Shown in pieces: positions 36,882 to 46,461 of a stretch of 64,000 nt of DNA. The notes under the pieces were generated by a model. The model searched no databases. It was not told the DNA's origin and saw only the letters and a list, made by a program, of their open reading frames with translations. The position numbers were made by a program, and so were the translations under genes. The first letter of the stretch is position 1. Each line of letters starts with the position of its first letter. This stretch comes from Microbispora sp. NBC_01189 (GTDB lineage: Bacteria > Actinomycetota > Actinomycetes > Streptosporangiales > Streptosporangiaceae): the NCBI RefSeq assembly GCF_036010665.1, contig NZ_CP108581.1, positions 6,381,501-6,445,500 on the forward strand, given 5' to 3'.

Positions 36882-37799
36882 TCACGATCCGGAAGGGGTG
36901 GCGGGCGGCTCCCAGTAGGGTGCCGGAACGCCGCGTACGCCGACCCTGGCGGTGAACAGGTGCCCCGAGCCGGGATGCTCGGCCAGGTCCCGGGGTGACA
37001 TGCCCTCGGTGGCCGTGGTGATCACCAGGATGTCGAGATCCGGCCCCGCGAAGGCCGGGCAGGTGGGCTTCGGAGCGCCGACCTCGACCACGGCGAGCAG
37101 GCGGCCCGCCGGGTCGCGGCACTCGACCCGCCCGCCGCCGAAGACGGCGATCCACAGGTTGCCCTCGGCGTCGGCGCACATCCCGTCGGGCAGCGTGCCG
37201 GGCGGCCGGTCGTCCAGCGTGAACAGCTCCCGTCTCGGCCCGGTCCGGCCGGTGGCGGGATCGTAGTCGCGCGCCCACACCACCCGGGGCACGCTGTCGA
37301 CGCTGTAGAGGCGGTCGCCGGAGGGACTCCAGGCGAGGCCGTTCGACAGGGTCAGGTCCTCGTCGAGGTGGACACAGGCCGTGCCGTCGAGCCGGGCCAG
37401 CACCTCCCGGCCCTTCCGGTCGTCGAGGGCCATGCTGCCGACCAGGAAACGCCCGGCCGGGTCGACGGCGCCGTCGTTGAGCCTGCTCCGTACGCCGGGG
37501 GGCAGCACCCGGGCGAGTTCGGTGCGCCGTCCGGTGACGCCGACCCTGGTGAGGACCGCCTGTTCGGCGACGACGAGGTCGCCCCCGGCGGAGACGGCGA
37601 CCGCGCCCACCGTGCCCTCGAAGGTGTGCGGCGTCGCGGCCTCGATCATGCCGGTCGCGGGGTCGAGCCGCCCCTCGTGTACGGCGCCCGCGTCGATGTC
37701 CACCCACAGCAGGCGCTCCCGGGCGGGATCCCACACGGGACCCTCGCCGAGGGCGTAGACGTCCCGGCCGGCCTGGGTCGCGGTGAACAGCATGGTCAT
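36882..37799 (-). CDS. SMP-30/gluconolactonase family lactonase
   Basis: 305 residues, six-bladed propeller family. YALGEGPVWDPARERLLWVDI has the first metal ligand Glu. NDGAVDPAGRFLVGSM and LSNGLAWSPSGDRLYSVDS carry the Asn and Asp ligands of the central divalent metal site. Length is standard. It is first in a leftward operon with a zinc dehydrogenase and an FAD/Fe-S dehydrogenase, and divergent from an IlvD/Edd dehydratase. That is the classic set for non-phosphorylative sugar breakdown (aldose to lactone to acid to 2-keto-3-deoxy acid). Confidence 0.92.
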   Translation of the reverse strand: MTMLFTATQAGRDVYALGEGPVWDPARERLLWVDIDAGAVHEGRLDPATGMIEAATPHTFEGTVGAVAVSAGGDLVVAEQAVLTRVGVTGRRTELARVLPPGVRSRLNDGAVDPAGRFLVGSMALDDRKGREVLARLDGTACVHLDEDLTLSNGLAWSPSGDRLYSVDSVPRVVWARDYDPATGRTGPRRELFTLDDRPPGTLPDGMCADAEGNLWIAVFGGGRVECRDPAGRLLAVVEVGAPKPTCPAFAGPDLDILVITTATEGMSPRDLAEHPGSGHLFTARVGVRGVPAPYWEPPATPSGS

Positions 37800-37901
37800 A
37801 TTTCCGGATATTAGGGTGCCTCAGGTCACATTTGCGACTGGAAGAAAAGTCGATCACTCGCCTCTTCCGGGACAAGTGAGGCGTGGGTTAGCCTCGCAGA
37901 G

Positions 37902-37940
37902 TCTCTGACCCCTGTCTCTGACATCTGTCTCTGACCTCCC
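37902..37940. repeat. Three 13-bp tandem repeats upstream of the dehydratase gene
   Basis: TCTCTGAC followed by 5 variable bases occurs at 37902, 37915 and 37928, exactly 13 bases apart. It lies about 20-57 bases upstream of the dehydratase start, in the 159-base divergent region with the lactonase gene. A further inverted repeat CGCCTC/GAGGCG sits at 37859 and 37878. A repressor or activator array shared by the two operons is a reasonable reading; slippage is the alternative. Confidence 0.55.
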
Positions 37941-37958
37941 GAGGAACCTGGGTGCCGC

Positions 37959-39671
37959 ATGGGGACGCGAAGCGCCGAGTGGTACGGCGGAGCCGGCCGC
38001 AACTCCTACATCCACCGCGCGTGGATGCGGCGCGGGCTGCCGGCCCACGCCTTCGACGGGCGGCCGCACATCGCGATCGCCAACACCGCGTCGGACCTCA
38101 CCCCCTGCAACGCGCACCTCGACGAGGTCGCCGAGCACGTCAAGCGCGGCGTGTGGGAGGCGGGCGGCGTCCCGCTGAACCTGCCGGTGGTCTCGCTGGG
38201 GGAGACGCAGGTGCGTCCCACCGCCATGCTGTGGCGCAACATGGCCGCGATGGCCGCCGAGGAGCTGCTGCGGGCCAACCCGATAGACGGGGTCGTGCTG
38301 CTCGGCGGGTGCGACAAGACGATCCCCGCGCTGCTGATGGCCGCGGCGTCGGTGGACCTGCCCGCGATCGTCGTGCCGGGCGGGCCCATGCTCACCGGCC
38401 ACTTCCGCGGCGTCCCGCTCGGCTGCGGTACGGACGTGTGGAAGCTCAGCGAGGAGGTCCGGGCCGGGACGCTGACCGAGGCCGAGTTCATGCGCTCGGA
38501 GTCGTCGATGATCCGCAGCAGGGGCCACTGCAACACGATGGGCACGGCCTCCACGATGGGGCTGCTCGCCGAGGTGCTCGGCATGACCCTGCCCGGCGTC
38601 GCCGGCACGCCGGCCGCCGACAGCCGGCTGCTGGAGGCCGCCCACGCCAGCGGCTCGCTCGCCGTGGAGATGGTCGCCGCCGACCGCCGCCCCAGCACGG
38701 TGCTGACCCGCGGGTCCTTCCTCAACGCCGTCGTCGCGCTCGCCGCGCTCGGCGGGTCCACCAACGCCGTCGTCCACCTGCTCGCGATCGCCGGGCGTCT
38801 CGGGGTGGAGCTCACCCAGGACGACTTCGACCGTACGGGGTCGGGGGTGCCGCTGCTGGTGGACCTGCTGCCCGCCGGGCGGTTCCTCATGGACGACCTG
38901 CACCGCGCCGGGGGCCTGCACGCCGTCCTCCGCGAGGTCCGCGACCTGCTCGACCCGGAGGCGATCACCGTCACCGGCCGCCCCCTGGTCGACTGGCTCG
39001 GCGCCGCGCGCATCCACGACCCCGAGGTCATCCGCCCCCGTGAGACGCCCCTGCTGGAGAACGCCGGGATCGCCGTGCTGTACGGCGACCTCGCCCCCGG
39101 CGGCGCGGTGATCAAGCCGGCCGCCGCCTCGCCGCACCTGCTGCGGCATCGCGGGCCCGCCGTCGTGTTCGACTCCGTCGAGGACTTCCACGCGCGGATC
39201 GACGATCCCGATCTGGACGTCACGCCCGACTCGGTGCTCGTCCTGCGCGGGTGCGGGCCCCGGGGCTACCCCGGCATGCCGGAGGTCGCCAACATGCCGC
39301 TGCCCGCGAAGCTGCTCGCCCGGGGCGTACGCGACATGGTCCGCGTCTGCGACGGGCGGATGAGCGGCACCGCCTACGGCACGGTCGTGCTGCACGTCGC
39401 GCCCGAGGCGGCCGCGGGCGGCCCGCTCGGCCTCGTCCGCGACGGCGACATGATCGTCCTCGACGTCGACGCCCGCAGGCTCGACATCGAGGTCCCGGCG
39501 GAGGAGTGGGCCGCCCGCGAGCCGTCCCCGGCCATGACCCGGGCCTTCGCCGCCCCGAGCCGCGGCTGGGAGCGGCTGTACGTCGAGACGGTCGGCCAGG
39601 CGAACACCGGCGCCGACCTCGGCTTCCTCACCGGCTCCAGCGGCCACCTGGTGCCACGCGACTCGCACTGA
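37959..39671 (+). CDS. IlvD/Edd-family dehydratase, probably for a sugar acid
   Basis: 570 residues. The Fe-S cysteines and motifs of the family are present: NTASDLTPCNAHL, GGCDKTIPALLMAAAS, RGHCNTMGTASTMGLLAE and GRMSGTAYG. Close in layout to L-arabinonate/D-xylonate dehydratases rather than to IlvD proper, judged by the neighbours more than by sequence. It would convert an aldonate to a 2-keto-3-deoxyaldonate. It is divergent from lactonase and aldose dehydrogenase genes, and the tandem repeats in its leader region suggest local control. No transporter or aldolase lies nearby. Confidence 0.9.
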   Translation: MGTRSAEWYGGAGRNSYIHRAWMRRGLPAHAFDGRPHIAIANTASDLTPCNAHLDEVAEHVKRGVWEAGGVPLNLPVVSLGETQVRPTAMLWRNMAAMAAEELLRANPIDGVVLLGGCDKTIPALLMAAASVDLPAIVVPGGPMLTGHFRGVPLGCGTDVWKLSEEVRAGTLTEAEFMRSESSMIRSRGHCNTMGTASTMGLLAEVLGMTLPGVAGTPAADSRLLEAAHASGSLAVEMVAADRRPSTVLTRGSFLNAVVALAALGGSTNAVVHLLAIAGRLGVELTQDDFDRTGSGVPLLVDLLPAGRFLMDDLHRAGGLHAVLREVRDLLDPEAITVTGRPLVDWLGAARIHDPEVIRPRETPLLENAGIAVLYGDLAPGGAVIKPAAASPHLLRHRGPAVVFDSVEDFHARIDDPDLDVTPDSVLVLRGCGPRGYPGMPEVANMPLPAKLLARGVRDMVRVCDGRMSGTAYGTVVLHVAPEAAAGGPLGLVRDGDMIVLDVDARRLDIEVPAEEWAAREPSPAMTRAFAAPSRGWERLYVETVGQANTGADLGFLTGSSGHLVPRDSH

Positions 39672-39679
39672 CCCGCCAA

Positions 39680-39701
39680 GGCCGGCCCGCGAACGCCGGC
39701 C
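39680..39701. terminator. Hairpin between convergent dehydratase and dehydrogenase genes
   Basis: GGCCGGC (39680-39686) and GCCGGCC (39695-39701) form a 7-bp stem with an 8-base loop in the 48-base gap between two convergent stops. There is no U-tract on either side, so any terminator would be of the actinomycete U-less kind. Confidence 0.4.
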
Positions 39702-39719
39702 CGTGAGCACAGACGGGCG

Positions 39720-40871
<1,152 letters not shown>

Positions 40872-41006
40872 GGCTGCCTCGAACGCGATCGTTGCGCCGG
40901 ACGGCGTGCGGGCGGTGCGCCGCCTCCGTACGCGCCGGGCGGGCGCTTTCGGCCCGCGCGCCGGCGATGCGCCGGCAAGAGAAGGCGTACCCCCGCCGGA
41001 CGCGCG

Positions 41007-41046
41007 AAAACGGCGGCCCGCACGGCCTTCGCCGGCCGTGGCCGCC
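41007..41046 (-). terminator. Strong rho-independent terminator of the histidine kinase gene
   Basis: Read on the minus strand, right after the kinase stop, GGCGGCC-ACGGCC pairs with GGCCGT-GCG-GGCCGCC around the loop GGCGAA, with one small bulge, and is followed by GTTTT. Thirteen pairs plus a U-tract is a convincing intrinsic terminator, the clearest in the window. Confidence 0.75.
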
Positions 41047-42186
41047 TCACTTGAGGGGGAGCCGCGCGGCGATCGTGAAGCCGCCCTCGGGGGTCGGCCC
41101 GGCGGAGAACCGGCCGTGGGCGAGGTTCACGCGCTCCCGGATGCCGGCCAGCCCGTACCCTCCGCCGAGGGAGGGCGCGGCGCGGACGCCGGTCCGGCCG
41201 GCGGCTCGTCCGTGCAATGCCTCGTCAGGGGTGTCGGTCACGGAGACGGCGACCTGGTCGCCGACGGCTTCACAGGTCACCAGCACCCGGGTGGCGGGGG
41301 CGTGCTTGCGGACGTTGCTGAGCCCCTCCTGCACCAGGCGGTAACACGCGTGCGAGACCTGCCTCGGCAGGCCTTCCGGAGGGACGTCGAGGCGGAGGTC
41401 GACGTGGAGGCCGGTCGCCTTCGCCTCGCCGACCAGCCGTGCGATGGCGTCGACGCCCCCGGCGAGGTCCCCCTCCTCGTGCCGGAGCACGGTGAGCAGC
41501 TCACGCAGCTCGCTGAGCGCCTGCACCCCCTTGTCCTCGATCGTGGCGGTCAGCTCGCGCACCTCGCTCGGCTCGGTGGCGTCGCGCGCCATCCCGGCGT
41601 TGAGCACCATCGCGGTGACCGCGTGCGTGACGGTGTCGTGCATCTCCCTGGCGATCTTCCGGCGTTCCTCGGCCGCGGCGATCTCCTCCCGTTCGCGTAC
41701 GCCGCGCCGGAGGTCCCAGACCATCCGCCGGTAGGCGTACACCCAGGTGCCGACCAGGGCGGGCAGGTAGATGAGGGTCACCGCGCGCACGAAGTTGAGG
41801 TAGATGGAGCGGTCGGTGTGGGGGTCCATGTAGTCGACGACCCAGTAGACCGCCACGAGGGCCAGGGCGACGTACTGCCATCGGCGCGGGCGGTGCTCGG
41901 CCGTCATCGAGAAGACGGCGAGGGCCATCGGCACGGTCTGCCCGGTGACGCAGGCGCAGACGGCGGAGGCGACGACGGCGGGCCACGGCGTGTGGCACCG
42001 TACGAACATCGTCGCCGCCGTCCCCACCCCCACCAGGACCTCGATCCAGAACGGCGCCGTGCCCCACACGGCGAAGCTGTAGCCGATCATCGACGTCGGG
42101 ATGGTGAACGCCAGCACGGCGCAGGCGAGCAACGCGTCGACGACCAGTTCGTGATGCGCCGGCACAACGCCTGCTTTATCCCCCAT
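41047..42186 (-). CDS. Orphan NarL-type sensor histidine kinase (HisKA_3)
   Basis: 379 residues from ATG 42186; an upstream ATG would add 29 residues of low plausibility. Five or six hydrophobic helices fill the first 150 residues. A coiled linker leads to the HisKA_3 phosphoacceptor helix EERRKIAREMHDTVTHAV (His near 183). The HATPase domain ends GGGYGLAGIRERVNLAHG. This class phosphorylates a LuxR/NarL-type response regulator, but no such gene is adjacent. It is divergent from the TetR-ferredoxin gene, 110 bases apart. Confidence 0.9.
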   Translation of the reverse strand: MGDKAGVVPAHHELVVDALLACAVLAFTIPTSMIGYSFAVWGTAPFWIEVLVGVGTAATMFVRCHTPWPAVVASAVCACVTGQTVPMALAVFSMTAEHRPRRWQYVALALVAVYWVVDYMDPHTDRSIYLNFVRAVTLIYLPALVGTWVYAYRRMVWDLRRGVREREEIAAAEERRKIAREMHDTVTHAVTAMVLNAGMARDATEPSEVRELTATIEDKGVQALSELRELLTVLRHEEGDLAGGVDAIARLVGEAKATGLHVDLRLDVPPEGLPRQVSHACYRLVQEGLSNVRKHAPATRVLVTCEAVGDQVAVSVTDTPDEALHGRAAGRTGVRAAPSLGGGYGLAGIRERVNLAHGRFSAGPTPEGGFTIAARLPLK

Positions 42187-42260
42187 AGTCCTATTTTGCG
42201 CTATTCGGTGAGAGGCGTCACCCCTCCCCGGTCGCGTCGGCCGTTCGTCGCCTCCCCGTC

Positions 42261-42297
42261 TTGACGGATTCAAATGAACGGTCTTTTAATTCCACTA
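42261..42297 (+). promoter_or_regulatory. Promoter and probable TetR operator, leaderless start
   Basis: TTGACG (42261-42266) and TTTAAT (42285-42290), 18 bases apart, form a good housekeeping-type promoter. Transcription would begin at or next to the ATG at 42297, that is a leaderless mRNA. An imperfect palindrome at 42272-42287 (AAATGAACGGTCTTTT, 13 of 16 symmetric) fills the spacer and resembles TetR-family operators, so autorepression is likely. Confidence 0.6.
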
Positions 42298-43127
42298 TGG
42301 GGCGGATCGCGGGTGTCACCGCCGCCGAGACGCGTGAGCGGCTGCTGCGTGCGGCCGCCGACGTGTTCGCCCGGCGGGGGTACGACGGCACGCGCGTCGC
42401 CGACATCGCCGCGGCGGCCGGGGTGAGCAACGGCGCGCTGTACGCGCACTTCGGCTCGAAGGCCGAGCTGATCGCCGCCGCGTTGCACGCCCACGGGCCG
42501 GGGCTGCTCGCCGGGCTGCTCGCGGCCGACCCGTCCCGGCCGGTCGCGGACCTGCTCGTCGCCGTGGGCCGCAGGCTCCCGCACCGCCTCGACGCGCGTA
42601 GCTCGCTCATCGCCGAGGCGCTGGTCGCGGCCCGCCGCGACGAGGACGTCGCCCGGCTCATGCGTGAGTACGTCGGAGAACGGGCCGGGTGGCTCACCGG
42701 CCTGGTGCGCGCGGCCCAGGACGACGGCGCGATCGACCCCGCGGTGTCGCCCGGCGCGCTCGCCCATCTCTGCCTGCTGCTCGCGACGGGCAGCGTGCTC
42801 GTCACGCCGGACCTGCACGGGGTCGGCGACGAGGAGTGGAGCGCCCTGCTCACCCGTCTCGTCGCCGCCCTCGCCCCCGACGGCCCTCATCCACGACCAG
42901 ACCCAGGAAACACGGGGAGCGACACCATGAATGTGCAGATCGACCCTGGCCGGTGCCAGGGGCACGGCCGCTGCTACGACCTCGCCCCCGGCCTGTTCGA
43001 GGAGGACGACGAGGGCTACGGACGGGTGCCCGGCGACGGCGCCGTGCCGCCGGGGCAGGAGCAGGCGGCCCGGCTGGCCGCGGCGAACTGCCCGGAAAGA
43101 GCGGTCGTCCTCACCGGGGAGGCGTGA
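42297..43127 (+). CDS. TetR-family regulator fused in frame to a [3Fe-4S] ferredoxin
   Basis: 276 residues with no stop between two proteins. Residues 1-205 are a complete TetR regulator: the HTH AAETRERLLRAAADVFARRG through IAAAAGVSNGALYAHFGSKAEL, then a helical ligand domain. Residues 211-276 are a P450-type ferredoxin: CQGHGRC, ANCPE, and the acidic middle. An internal ATG (42927) has GGGGAG 7 bases upstream, so free ferredoxin can probably be made as well. The upstream TTG at 42261 is part of the promoter rather than a start. The P450 gene starts 1 base after the stop. The ferredoxin should feed that P450 and the TetR part should control both. Confidence 0.85.
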   Translation: MGRIAGVTAAETRERLLRAAADVFARRGYDGTRVADIAAAAGVSNGALYAHFGSKAELIAAALHAHGPGLLAGLLAADPSRPVADLLVAVGRRLPHRLDARSSLIAEALVAARRDEDVARLMREYVGERAGWLTGLVRAAQDDGAIDPAVSPGALAHLCLLLATGSVLVTPDLHGVGDEEWSALLTRLVAALAPDGPHPRPDPGNTGSDTMNVQIDPGRCQGHGRCYDLAPGLFEEDDEGYGRVPGDGAVPPGQEQAARLAAANCPERAVVLTGEA

Positions 43128-43128
43128 G

Positions 43129-44400
43129 ATGACCGTCGACGACCGCTTCACCGGTGGTTTCCGCAAGCAGGGGCCTCCCGCGGGCACCCGCAACGAGATC
43201 GTCACCGGGCCGGTGTCGGACTGGGCGGCCGACTTCTCGCATCTGGAGCCCGAGTGGGCCGCCGATCCGTACCCGATCCAGGACGACCTGCGGGCCCGCT
43301 GCCCGATCGCGCGCACCGACAGGTTCGGCGGCGGGTGGCTGCCGACGCGGTACGAGGACGTGGCCGCGATCGCCTACGACACCGAGCGCTTCTCCTCCCG
43401 TTCGATCATCATGAGCAACTACCGGCCGCCCGCGGAGATCGCCCCTGTGGGGGCCACCCCGCCCATCTCCTCCGACCCGCCGTTCCACCACGACGCGCGC
43501 AGGCTGCTGCTCCCGGCGTTCACCAAGAAGGCGGTGGCGAGGCGGGAGGAGGCGACGCGGGCCTTCTGCCACACGCTCGTCGACGCGCTGGAGGGCGCGG
43601 GCGTCGTGGACGCCGCCCGCGACTACGCCCAGCACATCCCGATCCGGGTGATCGCCGACATGCTCGGCTTCCCGCCCGAGGACGGGCCGCGCTTCCGCAG
43701 GTTCGTCGAAAGCGCCCTGGAGGGCGTCAACCTGCCTCCGGAGGAGCGGATGGCACGCATGGACGAGCTGTTCGACTACCTGTACGCCCAGATCCGCGAC
43801 CACGTGGACAACCCGCGCGACGACCTCACCACCTATCTGGTCGAAGCCGAGCTGTACGGCCACAAGCTGCAGCCCAACCACGTCGCCGGCACGATCGCCC
43901 TACTGCTCATCGCCGGCATCGACACGACGTGGAGCGCCATCGGCGCGTCGCTGTGGCACCTGGCGAAGACCCCGGCCGACCGCGAGCGGCTGGTCGCCGA
44001 GCCCGGTCTGCTGCCCACGGCCATGGAGGAGTTCCTCCGAGCGTACGCCCCGGTAACGATGGCCCGGCTGGTCAAGGAGGACATGAGCTGGCGCGGCGCC
44101 GAGATGCGGGCCGACGACTGGGTCCTGCTGTCGTTCCCGGCCGCCAACCGCGACCCCGGGCAGTTCGAGCGGGCCGGCGAGGTCGTCATCGACCGCGAGG
44201 TCAACCGGCACGTCGCCTTCGGCCTCGGCATCCACCGGTGCGTGGGGTCGCACCTCGCCCGGATGGAGCTGCGGGTCGCCCTGGAGGTCTGGCTGGAGCG
44301 GATCCCGGTGTTCGGCCTCGCCGACCCCGCGGCGGTGACCTGGGCCGCCGGTCAGGTGCGGGGCCCCCGCACGCTGCCGCTGCGCCTGGGCCGCACCTGA
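43129..44400 (+). CDS. Cytochrome P450 (complete)
   Basis: 423 residues. I helix ALLLIAGIDTTWSAIG with the oxygen-activating Gly/Ala-x-Asp-Thr, ExxR within EEFLRAYAPV, and the haem loop FGLGIHRCVGSHLARMEL. The N-terminal half has SSDPPFHHDARRLLLPAFTKKAV typical of soluble actinomycete P450s. Start chosen at the ATG immediately after the ferredoxin stop. Together with the upstream ferredoxin it makes an electron-transfer pair; the reductase must come from elsewhere. Substrate unknown. Confidence 0.95.
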   Translation: MTVDDRFTGGFRKQGPPAGTRNEIVTGPVSDWAADFSHLEPEWAADPYPIQDDLRARCPIARTDRFGGGWLPTRYEDVAAIAYDTERFSSRSIIMSNYRPPAEIAPVGATPPISSDPPFHHDARRLLLPAFTKKAVARREEATRAFCHTLVDALEGAGVVDAARDYAQHIPIRVIADMLGFPPEDGPRFRRFVESALEGVNLPPEERMARMDELFDYLYAQIRDHVDNPRDDLTTYLVEAELYGHKLQPNHVAGTIALLLIAGIDTTWSAIGASLWHLAKTPADRERLVAEPGLLPTAMEEFLRAYAPVTMARLVKEDMSWRGAEMRADDWVLLSFPAANRDPGQFERAGEVVIDREVNRHVAFGLGIHRCVGSHLARMELRVALEVWLERIPVFGLADPAAVTWAAGQVRGPRTLPLRLGRT

Positions 44401-44469
44401 CGATCGCGCCCCGTCGGCCGGGCCGGGCTCCCCGCCGAGATTACCGGCGTCCGCTTGTAGCCTCACCTC

Positions 44470-44843
44470 GTGCGGAACGACTCACGGCGCGGGGAGACAG
44501 GGGGCGGCGGGGACCCGCGTCGGCACCTGCCGTCCGGTGGGACCCTGCCCGGCCACCGCCTGAGGTTCGGGTCGGGCGCGGCCGGCATCGAGCGGCTGGA
44601 GGCCTCGCTGACCGGGGAGGGGTTCGCGCCCCACCGCCACGACACCTACGCGATCGGCATGACGTTCCACGGGGTGCAGACGTTCCGCTACCGGGGCGAG
44701 GCGCGGCACTGCCTGCCGGGAGAACAGCTCGACCGGGCCCGCCGCCTGCTGCGGGACGGCGTGTCGCCGTCCGAGACGGCCCAGCTCGCCGGGGTCGTCG
44801 CGGTGCTCCGGTCCTCTCTCCGTCGGGCGGGGAGAGCGGGTCA
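44470..44843 (+). pseudogene. AraC-family regulator remnant with internal deletion
   Basis: The start looks intact: a cupin-like sensing domain with SLTGEGFAPHRHDTYAIGMTF and FRYRGEARHCLPGEQ. It then jumps straight into LDRARRLLRDGVSPSETAQLAG, which in AraC proteins is the second helix-turn-helix about 130 residues later. After that the conserved GFADQSHLTR stretch is absent and the frame runs into the antisense of the next gene. So the middle and the end are gone. The gene would have been co-directional with the P450. Confidence 0.75.
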
Positions 44844-45347
44844 GAGCCCTCCGGTGACCTCCAGGACGGCGCCGTTGACGTACGACGCGCGGTCCGACAG
44901 CAGCCAGCGGACCGCCTCGGCTATCTCCTCCGCCTTCCCGGGACGGCCCAGCGGCACCCGCGCCGCGACCCGCGCCGCCCGGCCCGGCTCTCCGGCTCTG
45001 GCGTGGATCGTCGTGTCGATCGTCCCCGGCGAGACGGCGTTGACCCGGATGCCCGCGGGGCCGAGCCTGCCGGTGACCCCGGCGTTGTTCACCAGGCCCG
45101 TCACCTCGCCGGCCGACTCGGCCAGGTCGAACAGCCGGGCCGGCGCGTCCTCATCGGTCACGTCCAGGCGTACGCCCCGGACCAGGGCGCCGCTGTCGCC
45201 GAGGTCGTCCTCCAGCGCTTTCGCGTCGGCGTCGGAGCCGGAGTGGGTGAAAACGACTCCGTACCCGTCCGCGCACAGGAGTTCGACGATGCGGCGGCCG
45301 ATGCCGCGGGTGCCGCCGGTGACGACGACGACCGGGCAAGAGGTCAT
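44841..45347 (-). CDS. Short-chain dehydrogenase lacking its catalytic region
   Basis: 168 residues from ATG 45347 (AAGGAG 7 bases upstream). The N-terminal [15 protein letters not shown] and LVNNAGV are normal SDR nucleotide-binding motifs, and the end [17 protein letters not shown] plus [13 protein letters not shown] is also normal. The roughly 75 residues that should lie between NNAG and GPAGIRVN, including the Ser and YxxxK catalytic residues, are missing in frame. The join falls at a Leu-Gly-Pro that occurs on both sides of the gap in relatives, as expected of a deletion between short repeats. Probably an inactive protein. Confidence 0.8.
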   Translation of the reverse strand: MTSCPVVVVTGGTRGIGRRIVELLCADGYGVVFTHSGSDADAKALEDDLGDSGALVRGVRLDVTDEDAPARLFDLAESAGEVTGLVNNAGVTGRLGPAGIRVNAVSPGTIDTTIHARAGEPGRAARVAARVPLGRPGKAEEIAEAVRWLLSDRASYVNGAVLEVTGGL

Positions 45348-46003
45348 GCACATGCTCCTTCTTCGAGTGCTCCGCCCGTCTCCCGCGTTCTGGCCTCGAT
45401 CGCGTGGACGACGGCCGCCATGTCGAGCTCGCCGTGGCCCAGCCCGAGGGTCTCGCCGAACAGGGTGTGACAGACGTCCAGCAGCGGCGAGGCGATGCCC
45501 GCCTGCCGCGCCGCCTCGGCGATGAGACGGTTGTTCTTCAGCACGTCGGCGATGGTGGCCTGGGGGGCGAAGTCGCGCCCGGCCAGCTTCACCGCCTTCA
45601 TCGCCACCAGCCGACCCTCTTCGGCGGGCACCCGGGAACCCGAGATCGGCGCCTCCGCGTAGCGGCCCCCGGCCGCGAGCACGTCGGCCTCCAGCCCGGC
45701 CGAGTAGCCGGGGGAGGTGGTGCCCATGTGGACCACCGTACGGCCCGCGACCAGCCCGGCGAAGCGCGGCGTGCCGCGCTCCAGGACGACGTCCACGGCG
45801 GCCTCGTCGGCCAGCATGAGGAGCACGGTGGACGCCCGGCGGAACACGCCGGCCACGTCGTCCGCGACCACCGCGCCCGCGGCCCGCAGCGGCTCGCTCC
45901 TGGCGGGCGTACGGTTCCACACCGTCAGCGGTGTCCCCGCCCGGGCCAGGTTGAGCGCCATGGGCTGTCCCATGATCCCGAGCCCGACGAAGCCCACGTC
46001 CAT
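45344..46003 (-). CDS. 3-hydroxyisobutyrate dehydrogenase-like protein with internal deletion
   Basis: 219 residues where the family has about 290. The Rossmann start [21 protein letters not shown] and the substrate-loop [14 protein letters not shown] are intact, and so is the end ([21 protein letters not shown], then [18 protein letters not shown]). Between VAM and [13 protein letters not shown] about 70 residues are missing in frame, including the helix with the catalytic Lys. It overlaps the SDR start by 4 bases, so the pair was an operon. Likely non-functional; whether it still folds is unknown. Confidence 0.8.
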   Translation of the reverse strand: MDVGFVGLGIMGQPMALNLARAGTPLTVWNRTPARSEPLRAAGAVVADDVAGVFRRASTVLLMLADEAAVDVVLERGTPRFAGLVAGRTVVHMGTTSPGYSAGLEADVLAAGGRYAEAPISGSRVPAEEGRLVAMKAVKLAGRDFAPQATIADVLKNNRLIAEAARQAGIASPLLDVCHTLFGETLGLGHGELDMAAVVHAIEARTRETGGALEEGACA

Positions 46004-46141
46004 CGTCCGCCTCCGCGCGCAGATCCCCGCGCCGGCCGCTCTGGCCCGCGCCGGAGACCGTTGTAACGCGCGCCGAGGCGGTGGTCTTGAACGATTGTGC
46101 GGCGCGCCGGTAAACCGCGGCGGCCCGCCGACGGCCGGTGG

Positions 46142-46351
46142 TCAGCGGGTGGCGGCGCGGTGGCCGCACCACCAGCCGAGCGCGTAGCCGGCGGCGAGCC
46201 CGGTGGCGGCGGCGATCGCCTTCGGCGACGACATCGCGGACTTCAACCGCTTCAGGCCGCCCTTCGGGTCGGCGACGGCGCCCGCGACGCTTCCGGCCGC
46301 CGACACCACCGTGTCGCCCAGGTTCTTGATGGCGGTGTTCAGGGATTCCAT
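46142..46351 (-). CDS. Small Gly/Ala-rich hypothetical protein
   Basis: 69 residues. A first amphipathic helix (MESLNTAIKNLGDTVVSAAG) is followed by a short basic stretch and a hydrophobic segment AIAAATGLAAGYALGWWCGHRAA that could sit in a membrane. No family recognised. It stands alone between the dehydrogenase and the phosphatase, with GGAG-like bases upstream of the ATG. A real small gene is likely because its composition is protein-like and no overlapping frame is better. Confidence 0.55.
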   Translation of the reverse strand: MESLNTAIKNLGDTVVSAAGSVAGAVADPKGGLKRLKSAMSSPKAIAAATGLAAGYALGWWCGHRAATR

Positions 46352-46443
46352 GGTCGGCTCCAGTCGGCGGTGCCCTTCTCGGTGTTCCCGGGGACCCGTG
46401 CCCGTGTGCCGGGAGGCCCTTCCCGCCGTCCGCCCGCGTAAAC

Positions 46444-46459
46444 GGCGGGCCCGCCCGCC
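46444..46459 (-). terminator. Hairpin after the SpoIIE phosphatase gene
   Basis: GGCGGGC and GCCCGCC form a 7-bp stem with a 2-base centre directly beyond the phosphatase stop. On the minus strand it is followed by GTTTA. Probable terminator. Confidence 0.5.
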
Positions 46460-46461
46460 GG

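Noticed and set aside
37902-37940. CRISPR-like repeats
   Set aside because: Only three 13-base units with 5 variable bases each; no spacers and no cas genes in the window.
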